64,000 bases of DNA from Mesaphorura yosii (GCA_009869945.1 WIXG01000110.1:124001-188000), one strand, 5' to 3'. Positions 50,316 through 63,506 are shown, counted from the first letter of the stretch. Notes: generated from the sequence alone by a model not told the origin. Translations and numbers: made by a program.

Positions 50316-53300
50316 CGTTTCGAGATTTCTGCAGAACAGGACACTGGAAATATCACGAAGTCATGAATTCAAATTCATAGCTTGTAGAAATACGGTAGTA
50401 GAAAAACCGAAAAGAGAATCAGGCTTTGTTTTGTCATTGTATCCAATGTTGAGGTAGCCGAAGCCTATTGACAATTAAAGGCCCCATTTATATTATATCT
50501 AAGCTGTTTACAAATTCTGGGAATCCGTTAATTTTTACCTGCAAGCCTGCACACATTGCAATATCAGAGAAAGCCGGAAAAATACAGGAGAAAATTTCCC
50601 ATTTCCGGATGCCAAGTTCAAGTTTAGTATAATTACTAATTCATTTGACGTTTTGCAATTTTCTCTTTCCACTACGTTGGGTTTAAACTCTCATAAATAG
50701 TATTTGGTATTTTGTTCCTGTGAATATCCAGGACCCGGAAGTAGTACACCATTTTCTATGCGAATTTCTTCAGTATCATGCAGATTTCAAGACGTGGTTT
50801 TCAGAAACTTTGCTCAAGTTGACCAGCGTAGCCATTTTATTGTCTGACTCAAATTATTGTTCAAAAGCTTGGATTGATTGGAAGCGCACAAGAACGCGTG
50901 TACTTCACAGATTCATATTCCGTCTGAAAGATTACATAGAAAAAATTTCTAGGCCAATTTTCCTTACTGGAAGGGAAAGGTTTTGAGATTTCTCTCTTGA
51001 GTAGCCAGACAAGCAGGACTGCAATGTAAAAAGAGAGTATTGCGAGTGAAACGGGTCAAGTTTTCTCCTCTCAGTTTGAGTTTGTCGACCAAACAAGCAC
51101 TCTAAACATGTTATTGCACTTGAGAACTGCTGCTCAATATATCTCAACGAAGGCACGCTCCTGGACGAGGAAAACGAGTTTCAGTTCGGTTGGTGGCAGT
51201 TCCGTGAATTTGACGAATAGTTTTTTATTATCCTTCTCTGCGAGCCCTTACAATTTAGTTGATCGAATGAATTCAATCTTCGAAACGTCACTCACGAGCG
51301 CTGCAAAGTTGGACTTTCCAGTACTCGTTCCTGGAAGAAAAGAAGCACAGTTGAAATCAACATCATCAAGGATCATTTACAAATACTTTTCTCTATTATT
51401 TTCGCTCTATTTTCTCCCTCTTGTGTGAGCTAGTATCAGTACAGCATCGAACGGCATAACTTCCACACATGGGACATAACACATTTTGTGTTACGATTAC
51501 AATTTCTCTCGGGGTTAACATTATGCTGAGCAATCTCTTAACTTTAAATGCCTCGCATATTCGACGAGATGACTTTCGCCTGGCTTGTGATTGCGAATGC
51601 TAAGTGAATACCCATTTCGCTTGCTCGCTGTACAGGCGTACGAAATTGATTTCAAAGAATTTTATCAGCGCCTGAAGTAGATCGAGCCATTCAAGTCAAG
51701 CCGTGAGTTCCATTTAAGTCTAGACGCTATCTGTAATCGATAAGCTTTTCTTTATGCGCCCCGATTTCAAAAAGTTCCACATACAGTTTTCATCTATGCC
51801 TGCGAACAATTACTTTTAAATACCAGGCCGGAGTCACGAAGAGTGACTGAAAGTGCAGTTCTCATGTACACGTCACGTCATGTGTGTTCCTCCCGGAGAT
51901 GTGCTTCTCGCGTTCCAGTCAGGAGAAGAGGAAGAAATGCGGAGTTTGATAAATTAGAAATTCCATTAAAAAAAGTTTAACAAAAGATAAAGTTTGGAAG
52001 CGTGTTCTACACACACTACACTTTGTGTTGACTTGAACTTTTTCGTGGATCTCCTCCGCCGGCCTGCCTCTGCCCTGCTTCTCCACTTTTAAAAGGTTTC
52101 GTTGTGTTAACTGACTTTTTGCTTTTTGTTTGTAACTGGCAAACTTAAATAAAGAGTCTTGGGGTTGAGTGAGTTAGGAAAAGTATTATCAAGTATTCAT
52201 AACTCACTTTCACCATTTATTATGTGCCGCCGCCGCCGCGCTCTGTACTCCTTAAGACCATGAAGGCTGTACTTTGGCTTGTCAAAGGCTAAAATCATTG
52301 CTCGTAATGTGAGACGCATTTGAACTCAAGCCAATCTTCGAAAACATGCCAACACAGCACAGCGGCGAGCGGCACCCATTTTGATTATCGCTGGGCTCGA
52401 ATTACAGAATTCCTATTATGGCACAGAATTCAGAAAATTTTGGGCTTTAGCACCATTACATTAATTGTAATTGTTATTCTTGTAATCACTGACCTTAATT
52501 TTAATTGGAAGCGATCACGATCAATTCGAAGATCCTACTTAATCCACAAGATCGCATTTTCGCATTCCACTCGTCTGTTCGTGGAATTATCAGGTGAGGT
52601 CATCTTTGTCCCAGCACGAGTCCTTCCCAGCATAATACAAACACTTCACTAACTCGTTACTCCATGCACACTGTCTTTTGTTGTGACTGTGACTCTGATT
52701 CCTCTTTACTTTGTACAAAACTGATTAAATGATTCAATTTATTTCTGTCGGAGTTAATCAGGTCGATTTTTTCTTTAACGAACTCGACGTTTATTTCTTT
52801 TTCAATGCGAGAGGAAAATGGAACGAGGCGCGGATAAAAACAAGCATAAAAAAGTGATAGAGAAGATTTTCAATTTGGATAAACTCTTTTCTTGTGTTGC
52901 CTTCCTTTGAATCTGTAGAGTTCTCTTCATTTCGCAGTGCAGAACAGCGCACGCAGAGCGAAGGGATTCAAGTCTGGAAATCTTTGTGTTCCGTCACTGT
53001 CATTACAGTTTAGATTGGAAAAGAAGGCGAACATGTTTGCCCATCTCCTGAAAGCCTGACTGTGACTGTGAGACAGTGCAGTGCACCACGCAGGAAGCCA
53101 ATGAGTGAGGATGTTTGTGTGAACGCGGTGTCTGGGTTTCTTTCCTGACCTGGTTCTTATCTCCAAGCAGAATCCAGTCAGTCCTTACATAAAACAAAAG
53201 CAAATATCAATTTCGCTGAAGCTTATTTGTGTCACGATTTTTATTGATGATGTTTTTCCAACACCAAAGCAAATGTGATACAGCAAACGCCCGTTCTCGC

Positions 53301-56300
53301 TTCGGCTTCCAACAGCCAACGTGTTTTGCGAGCGGGTCGTTGAGCTGAGAATCAAGTTTATAAAAAATATAATTAACTCGCCTCCGTTGTCTCCAGTGCC
53401 TGCATCGCAGCACGCAGCCTCCTACCTACGGTTAATTTAATGAATGGAAGGCTGGAAGAAGGCTTTGTGAGTGGGGATCATTAGGTAGAAAGATTCATAT
53501 TTTTATCAGCTGCTCGCAGAATGTGGAAGACAAAGGCAAGGAAGAAGTCAGAGACATTTCAGTTGATTACACTTCGAATCACATCTTCAATGAAAAATTG
53601 CTCAGGCATAATAATTTCTCCTTCCTTTGTTCACTCAAGAAAATGCAAAGAAGTTATTGTGAAATGTAAAAAAGCAGAAGGGAAAGATAGCATTGAATTG
53701 AGTTCTGTTTGATTCCAGAAAGGTATTTTTGGGTTGCCAATTTTGATCAGGAGTTGCGGAGCTTCTCGCGTTGTTAATTGGCAATTTTCGGGTCACTCCC
53801 TTGTTGCATTGTGGGTTTTGATCAAATTTGTATTTGATGAAGGCGCGTGAGACGATCACGCGCACATTTGAGCCGTAAACGGAGAAAACGTCGAAACAAA
53901 GTGTGGCAACATTTGCGGGCTTTTAAATCAAGGAAATGTAACGCGTTAAAGTGATATTTTGAAGATCAGCTACTGTCATCATTTGAAGGAAATAGAAAAT
54001 CCAATTGCGTTTTTTAGTTTGTCTCGACTTTTCTACGTCCGATCTTGGCCATCTTTCCTCCATCTCCGTCCGTGACTTCTCTTGCAACTTTCCACACATC
54101 AGTGCTGGTTAAGTAATAATGGCGATCTAATCGAAAGTGTAAGGTCAATCCTTTCGGTTCAGGCACTCGTCGCTCGCCGCTTGTACCCATCCAGTCGTGT
54201 TATAACAGTGGGAAATGCTCAAGTAGAGCAGACAGGGAAAAGGAATTATTGCGGAGGTAATCCATCTTGAAAGTGATTTGTGAGAAATTTCCGAATGCTC
54301 CTCTTCCTCGCTGGAATTTCTGTCTTGCGAGCTTCTTTCGATTTCATTTCTATCTGTCTCATAACCTCCGTTGCGAAAGCAATGACTTACGCACCAGCAA
54401 AACGAAGAGCTACACACTGAACACATTTCATGCATCCTCATTCCTGAACCCATTTCCTCGCTTTCCTTATTTTGTGACAAGTGGCAGCAAGAAGGAAAAG
54501 CTCGACACAGAAAATGGCAAAAATTACACACTCGGACTCCCTCTGCAATTTTTTATACCATTCCTTCTCCACTCGCCTCCTATTCGATGGGCTTTCTATT
54601 CGAGCCGTTCAGCTGATGTGCGAATAGCATTCCAAGATTCCACGTTTGTATGGGTTCGAATTTTAAAGCGATTCGTACACTAAACAGTGCCTTTCCTACA
54701 ATGAGAGGAATACGGCGTTGATTTTATTATAACGTGATGCATTAACTTAGGTGTATTTATATTTTCTAAGATCTTCCGAGTGTGTTTCGATCCGGCCACT
54801 CCGATTCGCAAACGAATCCCGAACCGGTACTCCACTTTCAAGTACTACATTAGGATAAAAAAATGCGCCTTTATGAACTGTCGCTTTAAACATCTTTGAA
54901 AATTGAAAAACGTCAAACGAACTTGCTGCGAAACTACAAGTCAATTTTCACTTGGTGCACGTCACAAGTCTCATCAAGCAGTTTCATTAATTGAATGAAA
55001 TTGAATTTTTTTTCCATTAAATATCTCAAGGAGAATCTCGCAAGGAGTAAATAATTAAACCAAAAAAAATTGATTACGTGCTCAAGTGCTGGAACATGAT
55101 ACAAATTAATTTACGTTTCTAATTGACAATTTCTATCATTCCTCTGGTTCGTTTCAGATTTTTGCAGGAATAAGAATGCGGAGTACGGACCAAGAGAACT
55201 CTAAAAGAAGTCGGGTCTAAAACGTTTTCTACAGAGGGGCATAATAAGATTAAGCGCTAGTTTTCGACATAAAATGTGCACAAGTTTGTGCATTTGGCTG
55301 ACGTTACAAAGAAATAAGAAGCTGCTTTTACTTTGGCAATTCTTGATCCTGTATATATATAGGGCAATATAGCTAACGTGTTAATCGTTCATCAACGTTT
55401 CGAAGTGACTCATAAAAGTAATTTAATACTCACTTAAAGTTATAAACAGTCATTCCAAGAGTGTTATTCTTCACGAGTACGAGACAGAATAATGTGCTCC
55501 AAGAAATCCGGTCTTGAGATTAAGATCGTTAGTTAAAAGTGGAAATCGAGCCAAAAATAGCAATAGCAGATTGCCACGACGCAAATCTGAGACTAGAGTC
55601 CGGTCCCATTCTGTCATTCTTTCCTTTTATAAATATTCATGCCAAGAAAGGGCCTCGAAACTTCTTGAAAGGTTGACGCTGTGCAAAGTGCGAATTGCAA
55701 ATACAGAAGTGCGAAATAAGGGCAAACTTAGAGAATTCGAGTGGTGGAATGTTTTATGTGAAGGTGAATACTTCCACAGCAGAGCCAGGAAGGTTGTTAC
55801 TTGAAGAGGAATCAGTTTGTCAGCCAAAAGAAATAAAATAAAGAAATAGCTACCTTTCCGTTGAGCTTCTTCCTTCACTGTCCTCTGCTTTAAAAATATG
55901 ACTTTCTCATGATGAGAAAAGAAGTTTTCGAGTGTCGGAAATCACCATTGTAAGATCCCATTAGATGTGAAATACTGATTGCGGTACTTTCTTAAACGCT
56001 TTTACCATAAATTTTCTTTGTACGATATACCTCATACAATAATGCGCACTGTAGCTGATTCAATGGCCTCGCCTTTTGTCCACTCGTGAATGAGTGCTGA
56101 GCTTCCTCTCTGAGCCTTCCCATGTTCTTTATTGGCAAACCTCGGGAAAGTAACTGGAGAGAGTCGGCAATACTGTACTCCTTGTGTACTCGATTCGTAT
56201 GTACCTTAGATCTGGACGTCTTGAGTGTTGACTCGACTCGGCCGATTTGATTTTAAGTCCCTTATTAAGTGGCGGAGAAAAGAACGGAAATGAAAAGTCA

Positions 56301-58139
56301 TTCCCATTGAACCATCGTCACATTTTCACGGTTTGCCATTTTACACGGGTTGTATGTTGAAACTTCTGAAATGGTATGTAGTTTGATTCCAATCCTTTTT
56401 CTAATTCATTTTTTCTAATTGTCGAAACCTGATGTAGATTAATGCTTTTCATCAGCGTTCATCCAACTTCCTGTTTTTGTGCTGTCGTATTTCGTTGAAT
56501 CTGTCCGGAAGAGGAAAGATTGGATGGTCGACATATTTCAGTTATCAGAAACACAGCCTGAGCCAACACAACCATCGCATTTGCATAATAACTGCAAAAC
56601 GAGAAAGTGGAAACAGAAAATTTTAACACTCAAGTCTTCCATGCACACACTCAAATTATGCAGGCATGCATAATAATCGAGTGAAAAGCTGTTGTTCTTT
56701 TCAGTGCTTCGAGAATAACGAACATTACGCAGCATAGCATAGATTTGCATGAAAATAAGCACAAACCACAATTGCATTTCACACTCTGCTCCAGCAGATA
56801 ACACTTGAAATGAAAAAATAAATCAGTTGGAGGCGGATGAGAGCCAAAAATAATGGCTTCCTTCATTTGCATTTTTCAAATACGAATTTATGACAATAAT
56901 TCTCATAAAATTAATATTACCGAGAAATTGGCTGAGTGCGATTTCTGAAATAATGCGAATCTCGTCTTCACTTGTTTACTTTGGCTTCGGCTGTCGCATG
57001 CGGCTACAAACTGTGCAAACTCAAACGAATACGATCTTGTTCGCTTCGCTGCTGACATTGAACGGAGGTAGAACATCCACAAAATCTTATTTATTTTACT
57101 CAAGTCAAACTGCATTCTCAAGACACTTTATTCACGACACAACTCAAGGGAAACCATTTCAGTAATGCGTTGCGTAATCTTTGTGACTCGGGCTACTTCA
57201 CCTTTGCATTTCGTATTTTGTTATGCAGATTGTGAATTGCACAGCAGCAGAATCAAAGCCGTGCCCCTGTGCGCAGAGCTGAACACTTCAGTGGAGCAAT
57301 TCAGAGAAAATAAAGCGAATACACTAACTGCAAAGATTGTATCCAGAATCCGGAGTATGCCTGCCGTGCAATGCTCGACGTTAAATATTGAGGAACAGAA
57401 GTGAAGGAAGAATCAAGTGAAAGCATGACAAATACGAAAGTATAAATTCCAACGGGACGCGTCGCGTCCATGTCGCCCCTCGCAAAACATCAAAACTGAA
57501 CAGGGGGAAACCAGTTGGAGAAAGAAGAGATAAATTTTTTTATGTTTAGCAGCCTTGTCATACTTTTTCGCCTTCTGAGATTAAAGATATGGCTACCACC
57601 TCCCAACAAGCGTGATATCCAACCAGGCGAACGTGGTGATCGTGATGAACCGATTCCAACGTAAGTGACTGTGACACTGCAAAAGTCACAACAGGGAATT
57701 TTATGGAGTGGCTCGATTTGGAAACTGAAACCAGAGGTTCAAAATTTCGAAGCATCCGCAAAAATCGTGATTTCCACCTCCCTGGGCCGAATGAATGCTG
57801 ACGGAATTGAAAGCAACTAAAGTGTCTCACCTTGCCTTATTACTTGAAATACAAGTTTGAAAGTTTGAAACTGATGGTGCGGCAGGGTGCAGCGAGATTG
57901 CGTGATTGTGTAATAAGTTACTTCTTACTTGAGCTAAACAGAATCAGTTAACGATAATCCTGAATTATTTAATTAACCTGTAAACAAGTTGTGTTGTAAA
58001 TTTTCTCTCAGATTGGAGCAGCATTTATTACCAGTGGACCAATAATTAACAGATTAACTCAAGTTTTGTCGTTCTCGGTGTCTTTGAATACTTCGGAATT
58101 TCAAGAGTGCGTCACATCTCAAGCCTGTGGCCAGGCACA

Positions 58140-58200
58140 ATGAAGAAGTCAGGAACTTCGTCCGCTTATCGGACTTCGCATGCAGCTTCAAATAAACTTG
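58140..58200 (+). CDS. Securin-like exon 1
   Basis: 20 codons plus one base, with a CTTG|GTATGC donor. Encodes a basic, Ser/Thr-rich N-terminus. Confidence 0.65.
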
Positions 58201-59092
58201 GTATGCTACGAGGTCTTGTTGAGTTCCCAATTGACCAAAAGCAATTTATAATAATCTAAGACCTAAATGTTCTGTTTTTGTGACAGATCCAGATATGCTA
58301 GCCAGAAATGCTGGGCTGGGCAAGCCGTTGGGGTTGGGGATGAGCAAAAAATCAGGTGGCGGCCTCATAATATTATCAGACGAAGGAGCAGAAGCAACAT
58401 CTACTTTTGATGGACTTATCACACCAATGAATAAAGGTTTCACAAACCGACATGAAGGACGTATGGCACTGGGGGATTTATCGTCAGTAACTAAACCGAG
58501 GAAGCAAGAATGGGCACCAGGAGTACATGGACGAAAGGAGAAAAGTGGTCTTCTGAACAGCAACGCCAAGAAGATTGTGCCCTTCAAAATATGGACGGAT
58601 TCTGAAGAAGAAAGTGCCAGTTCAAACCAGGAGGAGCAGCAGGAGGAGGAACCAATATCAACAAATGAAGCAAAAAGCGCCAGCTTGGCGGTCGAAGTTA
58701 ACGAATTGGAGTCAGAAATCAGTGCGAGTTTGGAGGATTACCCGGGACTAGAAAAAATGCAAATGGTTCCTTCAGGTTGACCAAATTGACTCCTGGTTTA
58801 ATTGTTGGTAAAATGCTGAAGAGTAAAATGTGTTTTTTTAGATGATATGATTGAATATTACAACTCAGAACCACCAGAACAAACACAGTACATCTCATCA
58901 GATGATATCACACTGGAATGTGGTAACATGGGCTTCACCTTCCCTTCGGAACGTGTTGCATCATCAGTTTTCGAGGCAGCGGAAGAAGACGATGCAGCTA
59001 CTGTTAATCATCAAGGCAGCTTCACTTTCGATGACAATGGCAGTCAGGATCCAATCAAAATCACTGCAATCACCGGCACTCGTACAGAATAA
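58140..59092 (+). CDS. Securin-like protein (putative anaphase inhibitor), three exons
   Basis: Securins hold separase inactive until the anaphase-promoting complex degrades them; they are small, disordered and fast-evolving. Exons 58140-58200, 58287-58775 and 58842-59092 join with phase-1 GT-AG introns of 86 and 66 nt to give 266 residues. The start ATG (58140-58142) opens a short Ser/Lys-rich exon. Residues 66-90 carry TP-x-x-KGF and then GRMALGDLSSVTK, with a destruction-box core R79-x-x-L82; the spacing of R-x-ALG and T-x-K resembles the vertebrate securin destruction box. An acidic Glu/Gln-rich centre (125-145) is followed by DYPGLEKM (171-178) and DDMIEYY (184-190), similar to the short Y-P-x-I/L-E-K segment by which securins contact separase. 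No KEN box is visible. Assignment rests on motif order and disorder rather than extended identity, so another APC/C substrate is possible. It is convergent with the gene at 59355-60021. Confidence 0.6.
58287..58775 (+). CDS. Securin-like exon 2 (destruction box and acidic centre)
   Basis: 489 nt after a GTGACAG acceptor, ending at TTCAG|GTTGAC. The intron donor immediately precedes an in-frame TGA, so without splicing the protein would end here. Confidence 0.75.
58842..59092 (+). CDS. Securin-like exon 3
   Basis: Follows a TTTTTTTAG acceptor. The one-base phase restores GAT-GAT-ATG (DDM) and the exon reads through to TAA at 59090-59092. The acidic C-terminus has no fold visible. Confidence 0.75.
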
Positions 59093-59278
59093 GCGGTAAC
59101 TCCTCCTTCTCAGTGAATCTTCAATAATAAAAATTGCCAATACAATTTCGATTAAGTAATTCGTCACCCGAAAAGATTGAACACACGTTTTGTATCTTAA
59201 TTCTTAAAAGCCTAATGCGAGAACTGAGAACCATTGAATTTTCCATTTCTTTTACCTACCCACTGTGTATTGGCCCAA

Positions 59279-59297
59279 AATAAAGTTTGTGAATAAA
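59279..59297 (+). promoter_or_regulatory. Polyadenylation signals of the securin-like gene
   Basis: Two AATAAA hexamers (59279-59284 and 59292-59297), about 190 nt after the stop codon, with no other gene on this strand nearby. Confidence 0.55.
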
Positions 59298-59354
59298 ACT
59301 CGACTTTACGTTCGTCTTACATAGTCACGTAATTCTTAACGGCTGTGTCAATTG

Positions 59355-60021
59355 TCAAAATCCACGGAATATCTGTAAAGCAATGTTCCTCGGCCAATTT
59401 TTAACGTGCTTCAGGATCAGCAAGAGTCGGTCAAAATTCAGACAAGTTGCAGCTTCTGCCAACTCTGGGTGGAAGAAGGAATCAGCTGCGATGGTGAAAG
59501 TGGATGCTTTGTTCGGGTTCTCTTTTATCCTACGAACAGCTTTCTTTCGGCCTGCTGACTAGTGCTTTCTATCCTCAGTAAACCTCCACTGTGCCCGAAC
59601 TTATTCTTCCTGGCTCCAGATGGTGCATTATCTTTGTCCAAGAGTGCCAAGAAGTATAAGCAGTTAAAACACTCTTCCTGTGATGATGATAGAACCTTCA
59701 GCTAAAAGTGGACGGCATAACTAAAGAAATAATTGCGTACTTGAAATACTTTCTTATTTAACACCTTTCGTGAGTATTGGGAATCAGCATTAGCTGTGAA
59801 GTTTTCAGCAATTTCCCTATTTCATTGCCATAGCCTGGCGTGTATTGAGTCTATGCTTGCCATCAGTCATACTCGAACCGAAGAATCTACTTGATCTCAA
59901 GCAGATCTTGATGGATTGTCACCATTAGACATTTTTGGGAGCGGAGTTTTTTGGAGCCGTTGACGTCCCCTGCCCTAAGCTGTAATGAGGCGAATCGGTT
60001 TGGGCTTTTCTCTGTAGACAT
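59355..60021 (-). CDS. Unrecognised small multi-exon gene, convergent with the securin-like gene
   Basis: Four minus-strand segments look coding and mostly join in phase. From ATG at 60019-60021 (MSTEKSPNRF) the frame runs to an ATCAA|GTAGAT donor (exon 59891-60021). A 74-nt intron leads to 59741-59816 (EIAENFTANADS, ending TTTCAA|GTACGC). A 63-nt intron leads to 59584-59677 (EECFNCLYFLALLDKDN, ending GGAG|GTTTAC). The last segment, ending TGA 59355-59357, encodes RRIKENPNKASTFTIAADSF and NFDRLLLILKHVKNWP. The final junction is uncertain: an in-phase AAAG acceptor before 59539 would leave only a 44-nt intron, and a frameshift is the alternative. The joined product is about 161 residues with no signal peptide or motif I recognise. 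Upstream the first exon's frame stays open to 60147. No AATAAA is seen just after the stop. Confidence 0.45.
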
Positions 60022-60147
60022 GTTAACACGCCAAGAAGTGAGGCTTAAACTTTCTTGCACAGACGCCCAGGCATTTATAATGGAATATAGAAGGAGAAAA
60101 GTCACAGCACAGTTCAGGGACTCATGAGTCAAAAATGACAAGACAAG

Positions 60148-63100
60148 CTAATATTTCTGCCGCGTCATAGCCTGCATACAGAGTTATTACATTGTAATAC
60201 AATTTTAATGTAAGACCGCCCATGATCCGTAATTCAGCGAGTTGTCGACGCGACAGGCGGAAAGACTCCAGAATGAAAGTAACAATCATGGCACGGCATG
60301 GGAAAATAGCTGCGCACGTAGCAGCACAATGTTGTTCAGCTACACAGCTACACTCAGCACTCTGCATGACTTTTTGTGGCATGTCAATTGACTTAACTTG
60401 ACAGAGCGGAGCACAGCGTAGAAGCACAGCAGCCAACACTTGCCTTTAGTTCTGGAAAATGAGCAAACTAGGAAAACTCATACTCCTGTCACCTTCATAC
60501 ATTAATCATTATCCCAAACACTGACTGAGTAACGAGAAACAAGATTCTCATGGACGTAATTCAAGTTGCAAACTTTCATTTTCTCACTGATGCCAGGTCC
60601 TTCAGTGCCCGAAGTAACTTTTAATTCTTGCAGCAGTTCCAGTACAGATTTTGGAAACAAGTTGTGAAGCACACTGCAGAGCTGCAGCTACGCAAACGCA
60701 CGAGGGCATGGATATAACTTCACTTCACTTGACGGGAGTATCGCAAGAGGCTGGAAACTTAATCATGTTTTCACTTCCTGCATAGACTGCACTGTAGGAC
60801 AATGACTGGGCACACTTATTTGCAATATTTCATTTTTCAGATGATGCTGCAAACTCATGTCCTCTCAATCCATGCCGGAACAAGCTGTTCGCTGTCCACA
60901 CATTTCGATTCATGCATTCGCATCACATCGAAATCTGCTAGTTTGCAAAATCTGAACGTAATCAAATGTCCGAATTATTTACGTATTGAGATAAATTGTG
61001 TGTGTGTGAATAAGTTGACGTCTGCGAATGCTAAATAACAGGCTACATTAATCATGCCTTCGAAAATTGGCTGACACTTGGATATTGACAGTCGCATTTG
61101 TGCATGTCAAGCATAATGGAGTCGAGCGGAGTCCAGCGCGTTAATGAGTTTTGTCAGTGACCCATCGTCATTTATTCATCTGGTAATTGAATTAAAAATG
61201 ATAAATTCCAATGTCAAATATTTCTGACACTTAATGGATTTTTATAAATTGGATCGCTTGGACCTCCGGAATGCTTTCAGATTGAAGAATGGCCGGCGCA
61301 TGTGGACAAAGATAAATTATCTTTTGTGTTGTTGAAATGGGAAACCGAACGAGGAGTGAACTCTCGTCTTGAAGTCCGCCTGAACGATATTTTATTTCGC
61401 TTCATTGTTGCCTGTTAGAACTGTTGTTGAACTGGAAGAGGTAAGGGCACTTTAATTGGCAAAACCATTCAAAGATTCATTAGTGGTAATCCAAGTAACA
61501 TCTGCAACCTGAACATCAAGCAGCTGTCTCCTAAAAAAAACCTTAAGATGCGAGCTTGTCATTGTATGAATTAAAAAGTAATCTCATGGTGTTAACGCAT
61601 TCTGCCTGCGTTCAAGCATATCCGAAGCATGCGAAGTTACCCTTGAACCGATCTTCCAGCCGGAAGAGGAGAGACTTCACGAGATATGGACTGCCAGATC
61701 CAGGTTTGTGCCGACGACTGTAAAAGAATCAGGAAGCAGTGAATGCAGAATAAATGGAATGTCAAATGCATCGGATATTATACGGAATTTAGAGTCCGCA
61801 ATGTACAAATAAGTGTCTTCATAAATAATGTCGAAATGGCCGGCCGCTCTTTCCCTTTTCTACGCTGCTCCCAAAAATGTAAAATAATGCTTCCATTATC
61901 TTCCAGTATTTCCATTCAGTACGCACGCTGCTGCAGTTGCAACATAGTCGGCACTAAATTGCTTTCCTTTATCTGAGCTCATGGCCAGTCCGTCTCGAGA
62001 TACACGCGCATCATCTTCAAATGAGCGTGCTTTCGGGATTCAGGCCACTTTCTTTTTTGTTTTTTTATTTCTCTATCTTTGTACTATTTAAAAACTTAGA
62101 ATGTCATCACATAAACTATGCTTGAGAAAAAGATATTATCGTGGTCCATCCTCAACTCCTTCGTTCCCAACTCAATTAACTCCATTGTCTGGCTTTCTGC
62201 TGGCGAAATGTGAAGACTAAACCGAGGGTTTTGAAAACCGTCGCATGTGAAGAAACAGCAACATTTTGTTTTCCACAGGGCAAAAATACCTCAATTGCTA
62301 GAGCACTGCGGAGGGAAAGCTCAATACATTATCCCGACACTGGCGTAATAACAGCTTGGAGTTAGTAGTCGAGTCATGAACCTCCAAAGCAGAATACAAA
62401 AGACCAGCTACAATTCGGGCTAGCCGTAATTTATACGATCCATTATTGTCTAGTCGATGGGCTCCTCCTTTGTCTCATTAAATAGTTCTCTTCCCGTGCA
62501 GGTTGAACATTTTGATTTTCGTTTATAAATGTAAACATTTCTTCACATTGCAAATATCGATTGAGATCAATATTTTCCCAGCCACTGTTGCAGTCTGCAG
62601 TTGTTTCTTGTTTCGACTTTCGTGCTACTCTTTTCGATGTACACACGCAGCACAAAGCAAATACGAAAATGTGTGGTTGTAGTTGTAGAAAGTTGTACTG
62701 CAGCAAATGTGACGAAAGAGCTATGAGCATAAGGGAAGTTTAGTTTCTCGCTTTCATTGATCATTTCCAACTTTTCAGATATAAACCGAAAATCTTTGAC
62801 ACATACTTTTCTCTTTTGTACGCAGTACAACTCCGGCCACTTCATACATTTGTACGCCGTGCCTGCGTGAACTGAGACTGAGTGCCAAAAATATCTGTTC
62901 ACTTCGGCTGGCGTGGTTCCTCCTCGCGTGGTGTTGTGCGGCAAAGCATCCAAGATTTTCGTGGAGAGAGTTTTCAGTGTGCTTTTGAGCGTCTCTGATT
63001 CCACATGCTCGCAACCACTTGAGAATTGAGACTTTCACATTCCGCTTCCGCGTGTGGCGTGTTCTTAACTTTGTTCGTTTCGCTAATGGAAAGTGGATTG

Positions 63101-63506
63101 CTCCTTTCACTGCTGAGCAGCCCTCCAACGAAGACAAGAAAGTCCATAGTCTCGTCGATCACTTAAGCAATTAGGAAGAAATTAATGAAAATTAGCGATT
63201 CGCTTGGTGGTTCGCTGCAAAACAAAACTTGTATTGTGCACCGAACGATATCATGAGACTTAAAATGAGGGTGCCGAAGGTCAGAGTAAGAACAGTGCAA
63301 GTGACAAATTGAAATAGATTATGGTACAGTGACAGAGCTTCGGTATTCTGCAATTCTTCAAAAAGTCAGGTAAGACTCTAAAGGGTGATCAAATTGTAGG
63401 CCGAACGAGTGTTGTCGCTTTTACATACGACAACTGACACTTTCACTCAATGCAACTGGATCATATCTAACCGAAGGTTTGCCTATCATTTCCTCGTTCG
63501 AATCTT
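60148..63506. other. Intergenic region with unconvincing frames
   Basis: No firmly supported gene. Two partly coding-like minus-strand frames overlap around 62974-63007. The frame at 60122-60439 is Ala/Cys-rich and looks like translated non-coding sequence. Remaining stretches show nothing recognisable. Confidence 0.45.

Larger units (their letters stand above)
45001..58139. other. Gene-poor region, part 3, up to the securin-like gene
   Basis: No supported coding sequence. It contains an ATGG microsatellite (48322-48361) and a GC-rich palindrome (50294-50315). The frame at 50720-50986 is somewhat coding-like in composition but matches no family I know. Confidence 0.5.

Noticed and set aside
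50720..50986. Frame with DPEVVHHFLCEFLQYHADF, considered as a phosphodiesterase-like first exon.
   Set aside because: Beyond a vague pattern there is no match to the family and no supporting downstream exon.
58246..58587. 113-codon minus-strand frame.
   Set aside because: It is a shadow of the securin-like exon 2 on the opposite strand.
60122..60439. 105-codon minus-strand frame that could extend the gene at 59355-60021 upstream.
   Set aside because: Joining needs a 43-nt intron or a homopolymer frameshift, and the Ala/Cys-rich composition looks like translated non-coding sequence.
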